Below are positions 1-8,861 of a stretch of DNA of 31,111 nucleotides, one piece after another (positions within the stretch are counted from its first letter, which is position 1; each line of letters starts with the position of its first letter). Origin of the DNA: MD308 sp051888795 (GTDB lineage Bacteria; Bacillota; Clostridia; Lachnospirales; Lachnospiraceae); the NCBI GenBank assembly GCA_051888795.1, contig JBJFCD010000260.1, positions 1-31,111 of the forward strand, written 5' to 3'. The notes below the pieces were generated by a model. It was not told where the DNA came from. It made no database searches and was given only the letters and a program-made list of their open reading frames with translations. The position numbers were made by a program, and so were the translations under genes.

Positions 1-51
1 CGGGCGGATTCGGGACTTACACCCGTTGGAAACGTGCGCCGCTAGGCGCAC
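1..51 (-). mobile_element. 5' end of a group II intron (partial, runs off the window)
   Basis: Read on the minus strand from position 51 downward, the sequence starts GTGCGCC, the usual first bases of bacterial group II introns. It forms a GTGCGCC/GGCGCAC hairpin (45-51 with 34-40) and continues with GGGTGTAAGTCCC, a domain I phrase typical of these introns. About 64% of these bases are G or C, far above the flanks. The boundary lies only four bases past the T-run of the glmM terminator (55-100), the place where bacterial class C introns are known to insert. The rest of the intron and any reverse transcriptase would lie outside the window, so the class and intactness cannot be seen. No protein call is made. 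An alternative is an unrelated structured RNA. Confidence 0.62.
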
Positions 52-54
52 ATC

Positions 55-100
55 AAAAAAGATGTTTGTATTTCCAAACGGACATACAAACATCTTTTTT
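55..100 (-). terminator. glmM intrinsic terminator (symmetrical)
   Basis: A perfect 16-bp inverted repeat (55-70 with 85-100) has A6 and T6 flanks, so it could terminate transcription in both directions. The 14-base interior can pair further (CC at 74-75 with GG at 80-81). It sits 33 bases after the glmM stop. It probably also serves as the target hairpin for the intron that begins at position 51. Confidence 0.9.
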
Positions 101-133
101 ACTATAATACTGTCATTATATTTTTCTGCGTAA

Positions 134-1480
134 CTAACCAATCGCTAATCCTTCAGCGCGAATAACATCAATCACCTGATTTACATATTTTTCACACAGT
201 TCATCCGTCGCAGCTTCCACCATTACACGAAGTACCGGCTCCGTTCCACTTTCTCTTACAAGGATACGACCATCATCACCCAATGCTTCCGCTACATCAT
301 TGACTGCTTTTGTAACTTCCTCATTCTCACGTGCTGTCTTTTTGTCTGCCACGCGGACATTCTTAAGAAGCTGAGGGTAAATTTTCACATCTTCTGAGAG
401 CTTCGCAAGGCTCATCTTCTTTTCCAGCATAACCTCCATTATCATCAGTGATGTAAGAATTCCGTCCCCTGTCGTCGCATGCTTACTGAAAATAATATGT
501 CCGGACTGCTCCCCGCCAAGAGAGAAATTATTACGAACCATATTCTCATAGACATATTTATCACCGACTGCAGTTTTTTCGTATTTAAGTCCTATTTTAT
601 CGCAGGCTTTATACAGTCCGAGATTAGACATAATTGTAGTAACAATGGTATCTCCATTCAGACGTCCGTTTTCTTTCAGGTATTTGCCGCAAATATATAA
701 AATCAAATCCCCGTCTACGACCTTTCCATTTTCATCAACTGCAATACAGCGATCCGCATCTCCGTCATAAGCAAATCCTACGTCAAGTTTATTATCTATT
801 ACGTACTGCTGCAGAACTTCAATATGGGTGGAACCACAGTTTGTATTAATATTTGTTCCGTCTGGCTCACAGTTGATTGCATATGTTTTTGCTCCAAGCG
901 CGTCATAAACCGCCTTGGCAATTGTAAATGCACTGCCGTTAGAACAGTCCAGCCCGACTTTTATATCCTCAAAAGAACGCGTTGCAAGAGAAATCAGATA
1001 ACCGATATAACGGTTTCTTCCTGCTACATAGTCCACCGTCCGTCCTATCTCTTCTTTCTTTGCCAGCGGTACTTCCGGAGTCAGACCATCTATGTATGCC
1101 TCAATTTTTTCTTCAACCTCTGCCTCAAGCTTATGTCCTTTCCCGTTAATTACCTTAATCCCATTGTCATAATAAGGATTATGGCTGGCAGAAATCATAA
1201 TTCCGCAATCAAAATTTTCTGTTCTTGTCACATAAGACACACTAGGTGTTGTCGTAACATGGAGAAGATATGCATTTGCTCCTGATGCAGTTAATCCCGC
1301 TGCCAATGCATACTCAAACATATAACTGCTTCTTCTTGTATCTTTACCAATCACAATTCTTGCTTTATGATCCTGTCCATAATACCATCCCAGATATCTT
1401 CCCACCTTAAAAGCATGCTCCACTGTCAATACTTCGTTGGCCTCTCCCCGGAATCCATCTGTTCCAAAATATTTTCCCAT
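134..1480 (-). CDS. glmM: phosphoglucosamine mutase GlmM
   Basis: Converts glucosamine-6-phosphate to glucosamine-1-phosphate in the cytoplasm, feeding UDP-GlcNAc and peptidoglycan synthesis. The 448-residue length is normal for the family. The protein opens with the family signature YFGTDGFRG (residues 4-12). The active-site loop ISASHNP (96-102) holds the phosphoserine, S99. The magnesium loop DGDADR spans 239-244, GGEQSGH gives the sugar-binding loop, and RESGTEPVLR near the C-terminus is the phosphate-binding loop. The start is supported by AAGGAGA just upstream. It appears monocistronic: it has its own promoter (1551-1579) and its own terminator (55-100). All key residues are present, so it should be active. 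Confidence 0.97.
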   Translation of the reverse strand: MGKYFGTDGFRGEANEVLTVEHAFKVGRYLGWYYGQDHKARIVIGKDTRRSSYMFEYALAAGLTASGANAYLLHVTTTPSVSYVTRTENFDCGIMISASHNPYYDNGIKVINGKGHKLEAEVEEKIEAYIDGLTPEVPLAKKEEIGRTVDYVAGRNRYIGYLISLATRSFEDIKVGLDCSNGSAFTIAKAVYDALGAKTYAINCEPDGTNINTNCGSTHIEVLQQYVIDNKLDVGFAYDGDADRCIAVDENGKVVDGDLILYICGKYLKENGRLNGDTIVTTIMSNLGLYKACDKIGLKYEKTAVGDKYVYENMVRNNFSLGGEQSGHIIFSKHATTGDGILTSLMIMEVMLEKKMSLAKLSEDVKIYPQLLKNVRVADKKTARENEEVTKAVNDVAEALGDDGRILVRESGTEPVLRVMVEAATDELCEKYVNQVIDVIRAEGLAIG

Positions 1481-1550
1481 AATTAACTCTCCTTAATATT
1501 ATTTGACTTATTAACCGTTTTTTTTGCACAATCGGATAATTCATTTTAAT

Positions 1551-1579
1551 ATTATATTCCCTTTCTTTTTAACATACAA
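1551..1579 (-). promoter_or_regulatory. glmM promoter
   Basis: On the minus strand TTGTAT (1574-1579), a 17-base spacer and a perfect TATAAT (1551-1556) lie about 70 bases before the glmM start. The -35 box is weak. Confidence 0.55.
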
Positions 1580-1600
1580 CCCTCTTTTTTAATTTGATAT

Positions 1601-1630
1601 CAATAGCGCCGGTATATACCGGCGCTATTG
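1601..1630. repeat. 30-bp perfect GC-rich palindrome
   Basis: CAATAGCGCCGGTAT (1601-1615) is followed without a spacer by its exact reverse complement (1616-1630). It lies 19 bases after the protease stop and upstream of the glmM promoter. Neither side carries a T-run, so it is not a standard intrinsic terminator, although it may still end or pause the protease transcript. It could also be a protein-binding dyad. Confidence 0.75.
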
Positions 1631-1649
1631 AACGCTAATCGATTACCTA

Positions 1650-4600
1650 TTATTTTATATACACTGTACATTTAGCTTTTTTGCCAGAGCCATCTGCCGC
1701 TTTTACAGTTATTACAACTTTCTTCCCTTTTCCTGCCTTCTTTGCTTTTATTACTCCTTTCGAAGAGACCGAAGCATATTTCTCATTACTTGAATGATAC
1801 GTCACTTTTTTGGAAACTGCATTTTTAGGCGTTATCTTTACTTTCAGCTTAAAAGTCTTTCCTGCCTTCATAGTAACATTTGTTTTGTTCAGTCTAATTT
1901 TAGAGACAGCTTTTCCAAACCGCGCTGATGCGCTCATGTTAGAATTCAGTCTGACAGTTACCGTTCTTCCTTTTACCTTTTTTCCATTAATCAGGAAAGA
2001 TTTTATGATATAACCTTTTACAGGTTTCGCTGTGAGCTTTACAGCTGTTCCCGGCAGGAATTTTTTATTTGTATTAACAATTTTCCCATGAGATGCTTTT
2101 TTAGCTGATACAGACAACAGTCCGCTGTTGATTTTCAGTTTATATGTTTCTCCATTCTGGTCATATCCGTAAAGTGTGCTGCCTACAGCAATTCCGGTAA
2201 ATGTTGTCTCACCGGTTAATTCTTTGATCTGACTGTATTTAGTTGCCTGATATCGGTCCTTCTTAACATTATATATAAACGTGTCTCCCAATCCTTCAGT
2301 CGGTGTACCTGAGTAGATAAGACCTTCCGCGCAGAGACCAACACTGGCATTATATATATTATATGAATTTTCTCCATATACTACCGGTTTTCCTGTAACG
2401 TACGGATTAATTCTCTCTTTTGAAACCGACCAGCGATTTCCTCTTAGAACCAGATTATAAGGGCATATCTGCTCCTTAATATCCACTCCTTTTTGCTCTG
2501 TTCCGGCTCCAAGTGTATAAATTAAGCAATTTCCGTTCTGTATTGCTTTTCCTCCAGTTCTTCCCTCCGGGAGTGATGGACCATTTGTCCATTTTCTGGT
2601 AGAAGGATTATAAATTTTCACTGTTCTGCTAAATTCTTTTTGTTTATAATCATATCCGCCAATCAGATAAAGTTTTCCATTATAACTTGTCAGAGTCCAG
2701 TCTTCTGTTTGTCGAATATCAGCAGGCAATTCTCCAAGATTGCGGATAGTTTCTGTCACAGGATCAAAACACAATAATTTATATTGAGAAGAATATGCTA
2801 CACCGGAAAGAATACCTCCATACGGATCTTCATCATCATAATCCTCTTCATAGGATGATTTTACTGTATAATCCTCCTCATCATCCTCATAATAATTTCC
2901 TTCATACACTTCAGAAAAAGCCACAACATTATAAAGTTTTCCATCCATATAGACAAGATCTTTTCCAAAGGTGAAATCATATTCGCCCAGACTTCCTGCA
3001 TCCTTCTTAAAATATTTTTCCGGATTCACATAGAAAAGAGTATCATATTCCATATATTCAGGATCCGTTGTGTCAATGACATCTATAGTATCCGAAAGAG
3101 AATCTGCAATGTAAATATTACTTCCATTAGTTGTCATAATATCTGACATAGGAAATTCCATGTCTTTCACAGCTGTATAACCGGATTTTCCTTTTACGAG
3201 ATAAACATCTTTTTTCGTGCTCGTTTTTCCGTTTCCTGTAACGACAATCGTCACAATACGGTTAATCCATCCATCATCAGTAATTGTAACGGATGCCTTA
3301 CTTTTTCCCACAATATCAGCTGTCTTTATCTCTCCGTCTTTCACAACTTGTACTTCAAGATCTTCTGCATCCAATCCGCTTCCTTTTAGTTGAATCTGCC
3401 CTTTTTCTACACTTACTGAAACATCACCTATTCTAGGTCTTGCTGCTACTTTTCTGCCAAAATCCAGAGTTCCTCCTACTGCAACTTTATCTGACATTTT
3501 TTCTGATTCCCTGACATAACTGAGCACATTGTCAATCTTTTCTTCTGTAGTTGCTTCTGGATTTCCTGCACTTTCCAAAGCCAAAGCTCCTGTCACGAAA
3601 GGTGCCGCCATGGATGTTCCGCTGTAAAAATCATATTTTCCAAATTCCGACTCATCCGCTTCCTCGCTGCTCATACCGATATCATCCAGATATACGCTAT
3701 ACTCACCTTTTTTCCCGGCCATAAAAAACATCCAAAGCTCTCTGTCCTGTGCCGGTGTCTCTTCCATCTCTGCTGATGTGACATTAAAGTGTGTCCAGTC
3801 ATCCTCCTCGCCGTTCACACAAACTCCCAAGCCATTATCAATCATGAAAAGCCATTTCATGTCATTTTCTATCTTTGTTCCTTCCGGGACATCAACTACT
3901 GCAAAGATTCCTTCTTCGTCGCTATCTACCGGCCCATTTACATTAATCATCATACTGAGTACAGGATTTTCTTTTTCTTTCTCCGCACTAATAGAATATG
4001 GAATGCGAATTCCGGCAAATTCTCCTGATTCCAGTGTACCGAAAGAAAGCTTGAGTGATTTTCCACCTTTTTCACCAAAATATTTTTCACTACTGATTTC
4101 TGCTTTATACCCTTCTGTATCTTTTGTATTATCACTGTTAAAAAATGATGCTTCACCTTGCCCCGGAATAATATCCCATACAATCTCTTCAGACACATTT
4201 CCTTCAAAATCATTAAATTTTTCAGAAATAGTCTTCTGTTTTTGCTCATCATACAAAGATGGGTTATAGCAGTTGTATGATACTGTTGACAAAATATCTG
4301 TTCCAGGTGCAGCTATATCCACCGTCTGTTTACCGAAATTCGAGAAAGAAGCCAGCTCACCATTTTCATTAGATGCTGCAACAACAATTTTATACGGGCT
4401 CTCATACCCGGACGGATAATCAGTCACTTCATCATTATTACAGCTTTCATTACCTGCCGCACAGACTGAAACAGCGCCTTTTTCCCCCACAAGATTCATC
4501 AATTTTTCAAAGATTTCACTTTCTTCGCCACCTCCCCAGGAATTATTGACTGCCACAACATTCACTCCAAGGTTTAACGCTTTATTAATATAATGGTACG

Positions 4601-5438
4601 CATTTACCTCATCGCTTCCATATCCATAGCCTTCCTCATCCAAAATTTTCAAAGCCATTATTTTTACATTTTGATTCACACCGCTGATTCCGATATCATT
4701 GTCTCCCCTGGCCCCTATAATTCCGGCACAATGCGAGCCATGACCATTATCGTCCATAGGATCACCGTCACCATTTATAAAATCAAATCCATGTTCTCCT
4801 TTTAAAGATGGCTGATATGTATTCTCCCATATATTATCTCTCAGATCTTCATGAGTATAATCAATACCGGTATCTACTACAGCCACTACAACTTCATCTG
4901 ATCCTTTTGTCTCTTTCCACTTTTCAGAAATATTTGTAGAATTTTCTTCTGTCCCACCATTCTGTCCATTATTCTCTAAAGCCCATTGCTTTTCATAATA
5001 CGCATCACTCGTTGAAAGAGCATGCAATCTGTAATTTGGTTCTGCCGTCTCCACATTATCTTCTTTTTTCAGTTTTTCTACCAACTGCTTTGTTGTCAAT
5101 GAATTGGAAGATACAAGCCCAATACTAAGTCCATCCGCAGCGGACATGGAATTTAATCCTGACTGTTTATCTTTATCCGGATTCTCAAAAGTCCACAGTT
5201 TTTCAATCCGAATCTCATTGCCCATATTCAGCACATCCTGCGCAGATTTTTTTGAAGAAACTGTATTACTTTTATAAAGGACGAGCGCCTGTCCCTCTTT
5301 ATAAATTTCTTTCGTTTTCTGCTCATTTTGAGCATCAAAAAAAACTCTGCCAGGTGCTGCTTCTAACGTGGAACTACTTGTTGCACTGAAAACCAAAGCT
5401 GTTATCAATGCGCCAAAAATCACTGCTTTCTTTTTCAT
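1650..5438 (-). CDS. secreted subtilisin-like (S8) serine protease with Kelch-like and Ig-like C-terminal region
   Basis: An extracellular peptidase of 1262 residues. An N-terminal signal peptide (about 1-28: KKK, hydrophobic core, then AA) precedes a probable propeptide ending near 145. The S8 triad is D189 (VVDTGID), H233 (NGHGSHCAG) and S609 (SGTSMAAP), with oxyanion N330 (CAAGNE). About 210 residues (roughly 390-600) are inserted between the Asn and Ser blocks. They look like a beta-rich, carbohydrate-binding-like module. After the catalytic part come an Ig-like stretch (about 670-750), Kelch-like repeats (about 760-1100), an InlB-B-type repeat (about 1110-1175) and a Big_2 Ig-like domain at the C-terminus. 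No LPXTG anchor is visible, so it is probably secreted or loosely wall-bound. GGGGGA precedes the start. The substrate is unknown. Confidence 0.93.
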   Translation of the reverse strand: MKKKAVIFGALITALVFSATSSSTLEAAPGRVFFDAQNEQKTKEIYKEGQALVLYKSNTVSSKKSAQDVLNMGNEIRIEKLWTFENPDKDKQSGLNSMSAADGLSIGLVSSNSLTTKQLVEKLKKEDNVETAEPNYRLHALSTSDAYYEKQWALENNGQNGGTEENSTNISEKWKETKGSDEVVVAVVDTGIDYTHEDLRDNIWENTYQPSLKGEHGFDFINGDGDPMDDNGHGSHCAGIIGARGDNDIGISGVNQNVKIMALKILDEEGYGYGSDEVNAYHYINKALNLGVNVVAVNNSWGGGEESEIFEKLMNLVGEKGAVSVCAAGNESCNNDEVTDYPSGYESPYKIVVAASNENGELASFSNFGKQTVDIAAPGTDILSTVSYNCYNPSLYDEQKQKTISEKFNDFEGNVSEEIVWDIIPGQGEASFFNSDNTKDTEGYKAEISSEKYFGEKGGKSLKLSFGTLESGEFAGIRIPYSISAEKEKENPVLSMMINVNGPVDSDEEGIFAVVDVPEGTKIENDMKWLFMIDNGLGVCVNGEEDDWTHFNVTSAEMEETPAQDRELWMFFMAGKKGEYSVYLDDIGMSSEEADESEFGKYDFYSGTSMAAPFVTGALALESAGNPEATTEEKIDNVLSYVRESEKMSDKVAVGGTLDFGRKVAARPRIGDVSVSVEKGQIQLKGSGLDAEDLEVQVVKDGEIKTADIVGKSKASVTITDDGWINRIVTIVVTGNGKTSTKKDVYLVKGKSGYTAVKDMEFPMSDIMTTNGSNIYIADSLSDTIDVIDTTDPEYMEYDTLFYVNPEKYFKKDAGSLGEYDFTFGKDLVYMDGKLYNVVAFSEVYEGNYYEDDEEDYTVKSSYEEDYDDEDPYGGILSGVAYSSQYKLLCFDPVTETIRNLGELPADIRQTEDWTLTSYNGKLYLIGGYDYKQKEFSRTVKIYNPSTRKWTNGPSLPEGRTGGKAIQNGNCLIYTLGAGTEQKGVDIKEQICPYNLVLRGNRWSVSKERINPYVTGKPVVYGENSYNIYNASVGLCAEGLIYSGTPTEGLGDTFIYNVKKDRYQATKYSQIKELTGETTFTGIAVGSTLYGYDQNGETYKLKINSGLLSVSAKKASHGKIVNTNKKFLPGTAVKLTAKPVKGYIIKSFLINGKKVKGRTVTVRLNSNMSASARFGKAVSKIRLNKTNVTMKAGKTFKLKVKITPKNAVSKKVTYHSSNEKYASVSSKGVIKAKKAGKGKKVVITVKAADGSGKKAKCTVYIK

Positions 5439-5467
5439 ATTCTTTTTCCCCCATAGAATTTTCTTAT

Positions 5468-5496
5468 ATTATACCTTCTATTTCCGCAAATGTCTT
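5468..5496 (-). promoter_or_regulatory. protease gene promoter
   Basis: On the minus strand AAGACA (5491-5496), a 17-base spacer and a perfect TATAAT (5468-5473) lie 30 bases before the protease start. Confidence 0.6.
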
Positions 5497-5544
5497 AATC
5501 TTGTTTTAATCTTCATTATATTTTAAGAATCTGTAACATTTCAC

Positions 5545-5582
5545 AAAAAAAATTCCGCAAGAATGTCCTGCGGAATTTTTTA
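5545..5582 (-). terminator. terminator of the purO-purH operon
   Basis: AATTCCGCA (5551-5559) pairs with TGCGGAATT (5569-5577) over a 9-base loop, with A-run and T-run flanks on either side. On the minus strand it follows the formyltransferase stop by about 31 bases. The symmetry allows it to work in both directions. Confidence 0.88.
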
Positions 5583-5613
5583 CTTTATACATAACTTTTC
5601 TCTGAATATCATT

Positions 5614-6792
5614 TTAGTGATGGAACAGTCTGATTCCGGTAAAGCTCATTACCATCCCATATTTGTTACATGTATCTATAACATTATCATCCCTTACTGA
5701 GCCGCCTGGCTGTGCCACATATTTCACACCGCTCTTATGTGCTCGCTCAATATTATCTCCGAATGGGAAAAAGGCGTCAGAGCCTAACGCAACATCTGTC
5801 AGCTTATCAAGCCATTCTCTCTTTGCCTCTCTTGTAAACACTTCAGGCTTCTCCTTGAAAATATTCGGCCATGCGTCATCTGCAAGCACATCCATATAAT
5901 CCTCTCCTATATACAGATCAATCGCATTATCTCTGTCTGCACGGCGAATACCCTCTACAAATGGAAGGTTCATTACCTGAGGTGACTGTCTGAGCCACCA
6001 GTTATCAGCTTTAGAACCTGCAAGGCGTGTACAGTGAATTCTTGACTGCTGTCCGGCACCGATTCCAATAGCCTGTCCGTCTTTCACAAAACATACGGAA
6101 TTAGACTGCGTATATTTCAGTGTAATCATAGAAATCGCAAGATCAATCTTAGCCTGCTCAGTCATTTCTTTATTCTCAGTTACAATATTTGCAAAAAAAT
6201 CATCATCAATTTTCAGTTCATTTCTTCCCTGCTCAAAAGTAATGCCAAAAACATCCTTATGTTCAAGCGGCTCCGGCACATAATCCGGATCGATCTGAAT
6301 AACATTATAGTTACCGTTTTTCTTTGCTTTTAAAATATTGAGCGCCTCCTCTGTGTAGCCCGGCGCAATTACACCATCGGAAACTTCTCTTTTAATCAGT
6401 CTTGCTGTATCTGCATCGCAGACATCGGATAAAGAAATGAAATCTCCGAAAGAAGACATGCGGTCAGCTCCCCTTGCTCTTGCATATGCACACGCAAGCG
6501 GAGAAAGCTCTCCCAGATCATCAACCCAGTAAATTTTCGCCAACGTTTCAGAAAGCGGCAGTCCCACTGCAGCGCCTGCCGGCGATACATGTTTAAACGA
6601 AGTTGCCGCCGGAAGTCCTGTTGCTTTTTTCAGTTCACTTACCAGCTGCCAGCCATTAAATGCATCAAGAAAATTGATATATCCCGGTTTTCCATTCAGT
6701 ACCTGAATCGGAAGTTCCCCGCCATTCGCCATATATATCCTGGATGGCTTCTGATTCGGATTACAGCCATACTTTAACTCTAATTCTTTCAT
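5614..6792 (-). CDS. purH: AICAR formyltransferase (stand-alone PurH C-terminal domain)
   Basis: Transfers the formyl group of 10-formyl-THF to AICAR, giving FAICAR, the penultimate step of IMP synthesis. At 392 residues it matches only the transformylase half of bifunctional PurH; the N-terminal IMP cyclohydrolase domain (about 200 residues) is absent. Visible family motifs are KYGCNPNQ (7-14), the catalytic Lys-His of TSFKHVSPAGAA (K67, H68), KYTQSNSVCF near 225, GAGQQSR, and the PGGSVRDD segment near the C-terminus. The missing step is supplied by the PurO-like gene 50 bases upstream in the same operon. The protein starts cleanly at MKELELKYG after a GGAGAAG-type site, so it reads as a genuine single-domain protein rather than a truncated gene. 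Confidence 0.93.
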   Translation of the reverse strand: MKELELKYGCNPNQKPSRIYMANGGELPIQVLNGKPGYINFLDAFNGWQLVSELKKATGLPAATSFKHVSPAGAAVGLPLSETLAKIYWVDDLGELSPLACAYARARGADRMSSFGDFISLSDVCDADTARLIKREVSDGVIAPGYTEEALNILKAKKNGNYNVIQIDPDYVPEPLEHKDVFGITFEQGRNELKIDDDFFANIVTENKEMTEQAKIDLAISMITLKYTQSNSVCFVKDGQAIGIGAGQQSRIHCTRLAGSKADNWWLRQSPQVMNLPFVEGIRRADRDNAIDLYIGEDYMDVLADDAWPNIFKEKPEVFTREAKREWLDKLTDVALGSDAFFPFGDNIERAHKSGVKYVAQPGGSVRDDNVIDTCNKYGMVMSFTGIRLFHH

Positions 6793-6842
6793 GTTTCTTC
6801 TCCTTGTATTGTAAAATGATATTATTGTTTCTTAATCCTTGG

Positions 6843-7556
6843 TTAGCAATTCTTGTTTACAATTTTTGACTCATACTTTCCTGTTTTAATGTCAATGTAA
6901 CGCACAAATAACGACACCTTATTATCTTCATTCAGGCTCTGCCACAGTGTATCAGTAAATGCATCCATATCATCCGGAATCTCAATCAACTTCGGCTCTC
7001 CTTCAAAACTCGGAAGCGGATTGCCATCACATTTATATGTATGAATAAAATGTCCTTCTCCCGGTGCAGGATTTTCATAAGCAAATGTATATCGATTACA
7101 GCTATCCGGACAGCCATTGTTACTTTTCAGAATCGACATTGCGTAATTATATGTTCCGCCTTCAATATGCATAATTCCCGAAATACGTGGTGTATAATTC
7201 GGCCCATCCGGCTCAAACTCTCTGCTTCGCAATGACTGTTCAAAAGTCATCTGTTTATCCATACCTTCATAAATCGTATCAGTCTGATCACCGTTAGTTA
7301 CAATTGTCTTATTACCAAGAACACGCACCGGCGCATAGATAATCAGGCTTGGATCCACAAGCTTGGACGGATCAAAAGCCTGCGTACGAATACCTTCCCC
7401 GTTTTCTACGAAAATACGATTACGACTGTTAACGCTTCTTCCCATAATAAAGTAAGCTGTTACAGCCTTAGTTCCGTCCTTACTTCTTCCGATAATAATT
7501 CCACGGCCAGGATAAGAATTGTTCTGCAGTTCTTTTTCAATTGATAACATTTCCAT
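6843..7556 (-). CDS. purO: IMP cyclohydrolase, PurO-like (PF07826 type)
   Basis: Predicted to close the ring of FAICAR to give IMP, the last step of purine synthesis. The 237-residue protein is not related to the N-terminal domain of PurH. It resembles the PurO-type cyclohydrolase first described in archaea and also known in some Clostridia. Visible landmarks are NSYPGRGIIIGRSKDG near the N-terminus, AYFIMGRSVNSRNR at about 35-48, APVRVLGN, and FAYENPAPGEGHFIHTY in the middle. The family call is by motif recall. The operon position directly before the formyltransferase makes the role convincing. The transcript probably starts about 33 bases upstream (promoter at 7597-7625), too close to leave room for a riboswitch. 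Confidence 0.88.
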   Translation of the reverse strand: MEMLSIEKELQNNSYPGRGIIIGRSKDGTKAVTAYFIMGRSVNSRNRIFVENGEGIRTQAFDPSKLVDPSLIIYAPVRVLGNKTIVTNGDQTDTIYEGMDKQMTFEQSLRSREFEPDGPNYTPRISGIMHIEGGTYNYAMSILKSNNGCPDSCNRYTFAYENPAPGEGHFIHTYKCDGNPLPSFEGEPKLIEIPDDMDAFTDTLWQSLNEDNKVSLFVRYIDIKTGKYESKIVNKNC

Positions 7557-7596
7557 GAATCTGTCTCCTTCTTCTTTTGATTTAGAATGTTCTTCT

Positions 7597-7625
7597 ATTA
7601 TATATAAAACACATCGGTTTTTCCA
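7597..7625 (-). promoter_or_regulatory. purO-purH promoter
   Basis: On the minus strand TGGAAA (7620-7625), a 17-base spacer and a perfect TATAAT (7597-7602). The leader is short. No purine riboswitch or obvious PurR box was seen between this promoter and the start. Confidence 0.6.
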
Positions 7626-7741
7626 GTAGTATTCCTTCCTTTTATACAGAAAATCCCCTGAACATACTTCAATAGAAATATGAAAATAAAATTATTACAA
7701 TTTTATTAAAATATCGTTACATTTTTTATACATTTTTTCTA

Positions 7742-7770
7742 TTGAATGAATCATACATAAATACTAGAAT
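7742..7770 (+). promoter_or_regulatory. promoter of the acyltransferase gene
   Basis: TTGAAT (7742-7747), a 17-base spacer and TAGAAT (7765-7770) lie 30 bases before the start codon at 7801, which has GAGG about 6 bases upstream. Confidence 0.6.
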
Positions 7771-7800
7771 AGTTACAGTTTATATATACGCGAGGTTATT

Positions 7801-8856
7801 ATGAATAAAAACAGTACATCATCTTTAAAACAGCGAGATTATTTATTCGACAATTACAAAGCATTTTTAATATTACTTGTAGTAACAGGACACTTTATCG
7901 AGCCATGTTATCAAAACAATGATTTTCTGAATATATTAAAATGGCTGATTGTTTCTTTCCATATGCCGGCATTTATCCTGATATCCGGCTATTTTTCAAA
8001 AAAAGCACTGCCATTATCAGTTCTCATTCGCAAACTTGCAATTCCTTATGTTGTATACGAATTAGTTTATTATTTTTTCTATATCCTGATAATACATAAA
8101 AAAACAGGCATATATTTGTTATATCCCAAATTTTCTTTGTGGTACCTGCTTGCCCTTTTTGTGTGGCGCGTAATCACTCCTTACGTAAGGAAAATTCCAC
8201 ACTACATGGTGATTTCTGTAATTCTTGGTCTCTTTATCGGGTATTCCGATATGCCTGACAATTTCTTAAGTCTGCCAAGAATCCTCTTTTTCTACCCATT
8301 TTTCCTGGTTGGAGTGAACCTTTCACGCGAAACTGTCACAAAGCTTCGCTGCCGCACAGTACAAATCATTTCTGCCATCGGAATCATAACCTTTATACTT
8401 CTTCTGACTTTTGGTCCATTCCGACAGATATATTCGTCAAAAATATTTTACGGCAGATATAACTATGACTTTCTGAAACAGGAACCATTTGAGGGCATTC
8501 TATGCAGACTTATCTGCTATATTACAGGCATGACTTTAACCTTTGCCATTATGGCTCTTATATCAGAACGCCGTACCATCTATTCCTATATCGGAACACA
8601 TACAATGGCAATTTATCTATTTCACGGCCTGACATATTCCTTTCTCAAAGACTGCACGCCACTGCTTGAAAATGTCGATACTCTTCCGGAAACTGTATTG
8701 CTCCTTACATTTTGTGTTTTATTAACTGTAGTTCTTTCTGTCCCGCAGCTTACAACATTCACAAACAAAATTGCAAGCATTCCCATACCAGACTTCCGAA
8801 CATGGATCCCGGATAAATATCTGTCTCAGACTCTGTCAATGGCAGGTCGAATCTAA
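7801..8856 (+). CDS. membrane acyltransferase, acyltransferase 3 (OafA/WecH-like) family
   Basis: A 351-residue polytopic protein with about ten hydrophobic helices. It opens with RDYLFDNYKAFLILLVVTGHF, the acyltransferase 3 landmark with an invariant His in the first helix (VTGHF). A second motif, VSFHMPAFILISGYF, follows in helix two. Members transfer acetyl or succinyl groups to sugars of cell-surface polymers or small molecules. IYLFHGLTYSFL near the C-terminus also fits. The acceptor is unknown because no polysaccharide gene is adjacent. The gene stands alone on the plus strand between purO (divergent) and the DUF3841-like gene (convergent). Confidence 0.88.
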   Translation: MNKNSTSSLKQRDYLFDNYKAFLILLVVTGHFIEPCYQNNDFLNILKWLIVSFHMPAFILISGYFSKKALPLSVLIRKLAIPYVVYELVYYFFYILIIHKKTGIYLLYPKFSLWYLLALFVWRVITPYVRKIPHYMVISVILGLFIGYSDMPDNFLSLPRILFFYPFFLVGVNLSRETVTKLRCRTVQIISAIGIITFILLLTFGPFRQIYSSKIFYGRYNYDFLKQEPFEGILCRLICYITGMTLTFAIMALISERRTIYSYIGTHTMAIYLFHGLTYSFLKDCTPLLENVDTLPETVLLLTFCVLLTVVLSVPQLTTFTNKIASIPIPDFRTWIPDKYLSQTLSMAGRI

Positions 8857-8861
8857 TAATT

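Noticed and set aside
824..1285. 153-codon plus-strand ORF within glmM
   Set aside because: Antisense shadow of glmM, whose motifs are intact; Cys-rich, low-complexity translation and no ribosome site.
2820..2920. Short repeat of TCATCATAATCC-like DNA in the protease gene
   Set aside because: It encodes an Asp/Glu/Tyr-rich loop; low-complexity coding sequence rather than a CRISPR or mobile repeat.
7557..7800. Purine riboswitch or PurR site before purO
   Set aside because: The predicted leader is only about 33 bases and no conserved aptamer core was seen.
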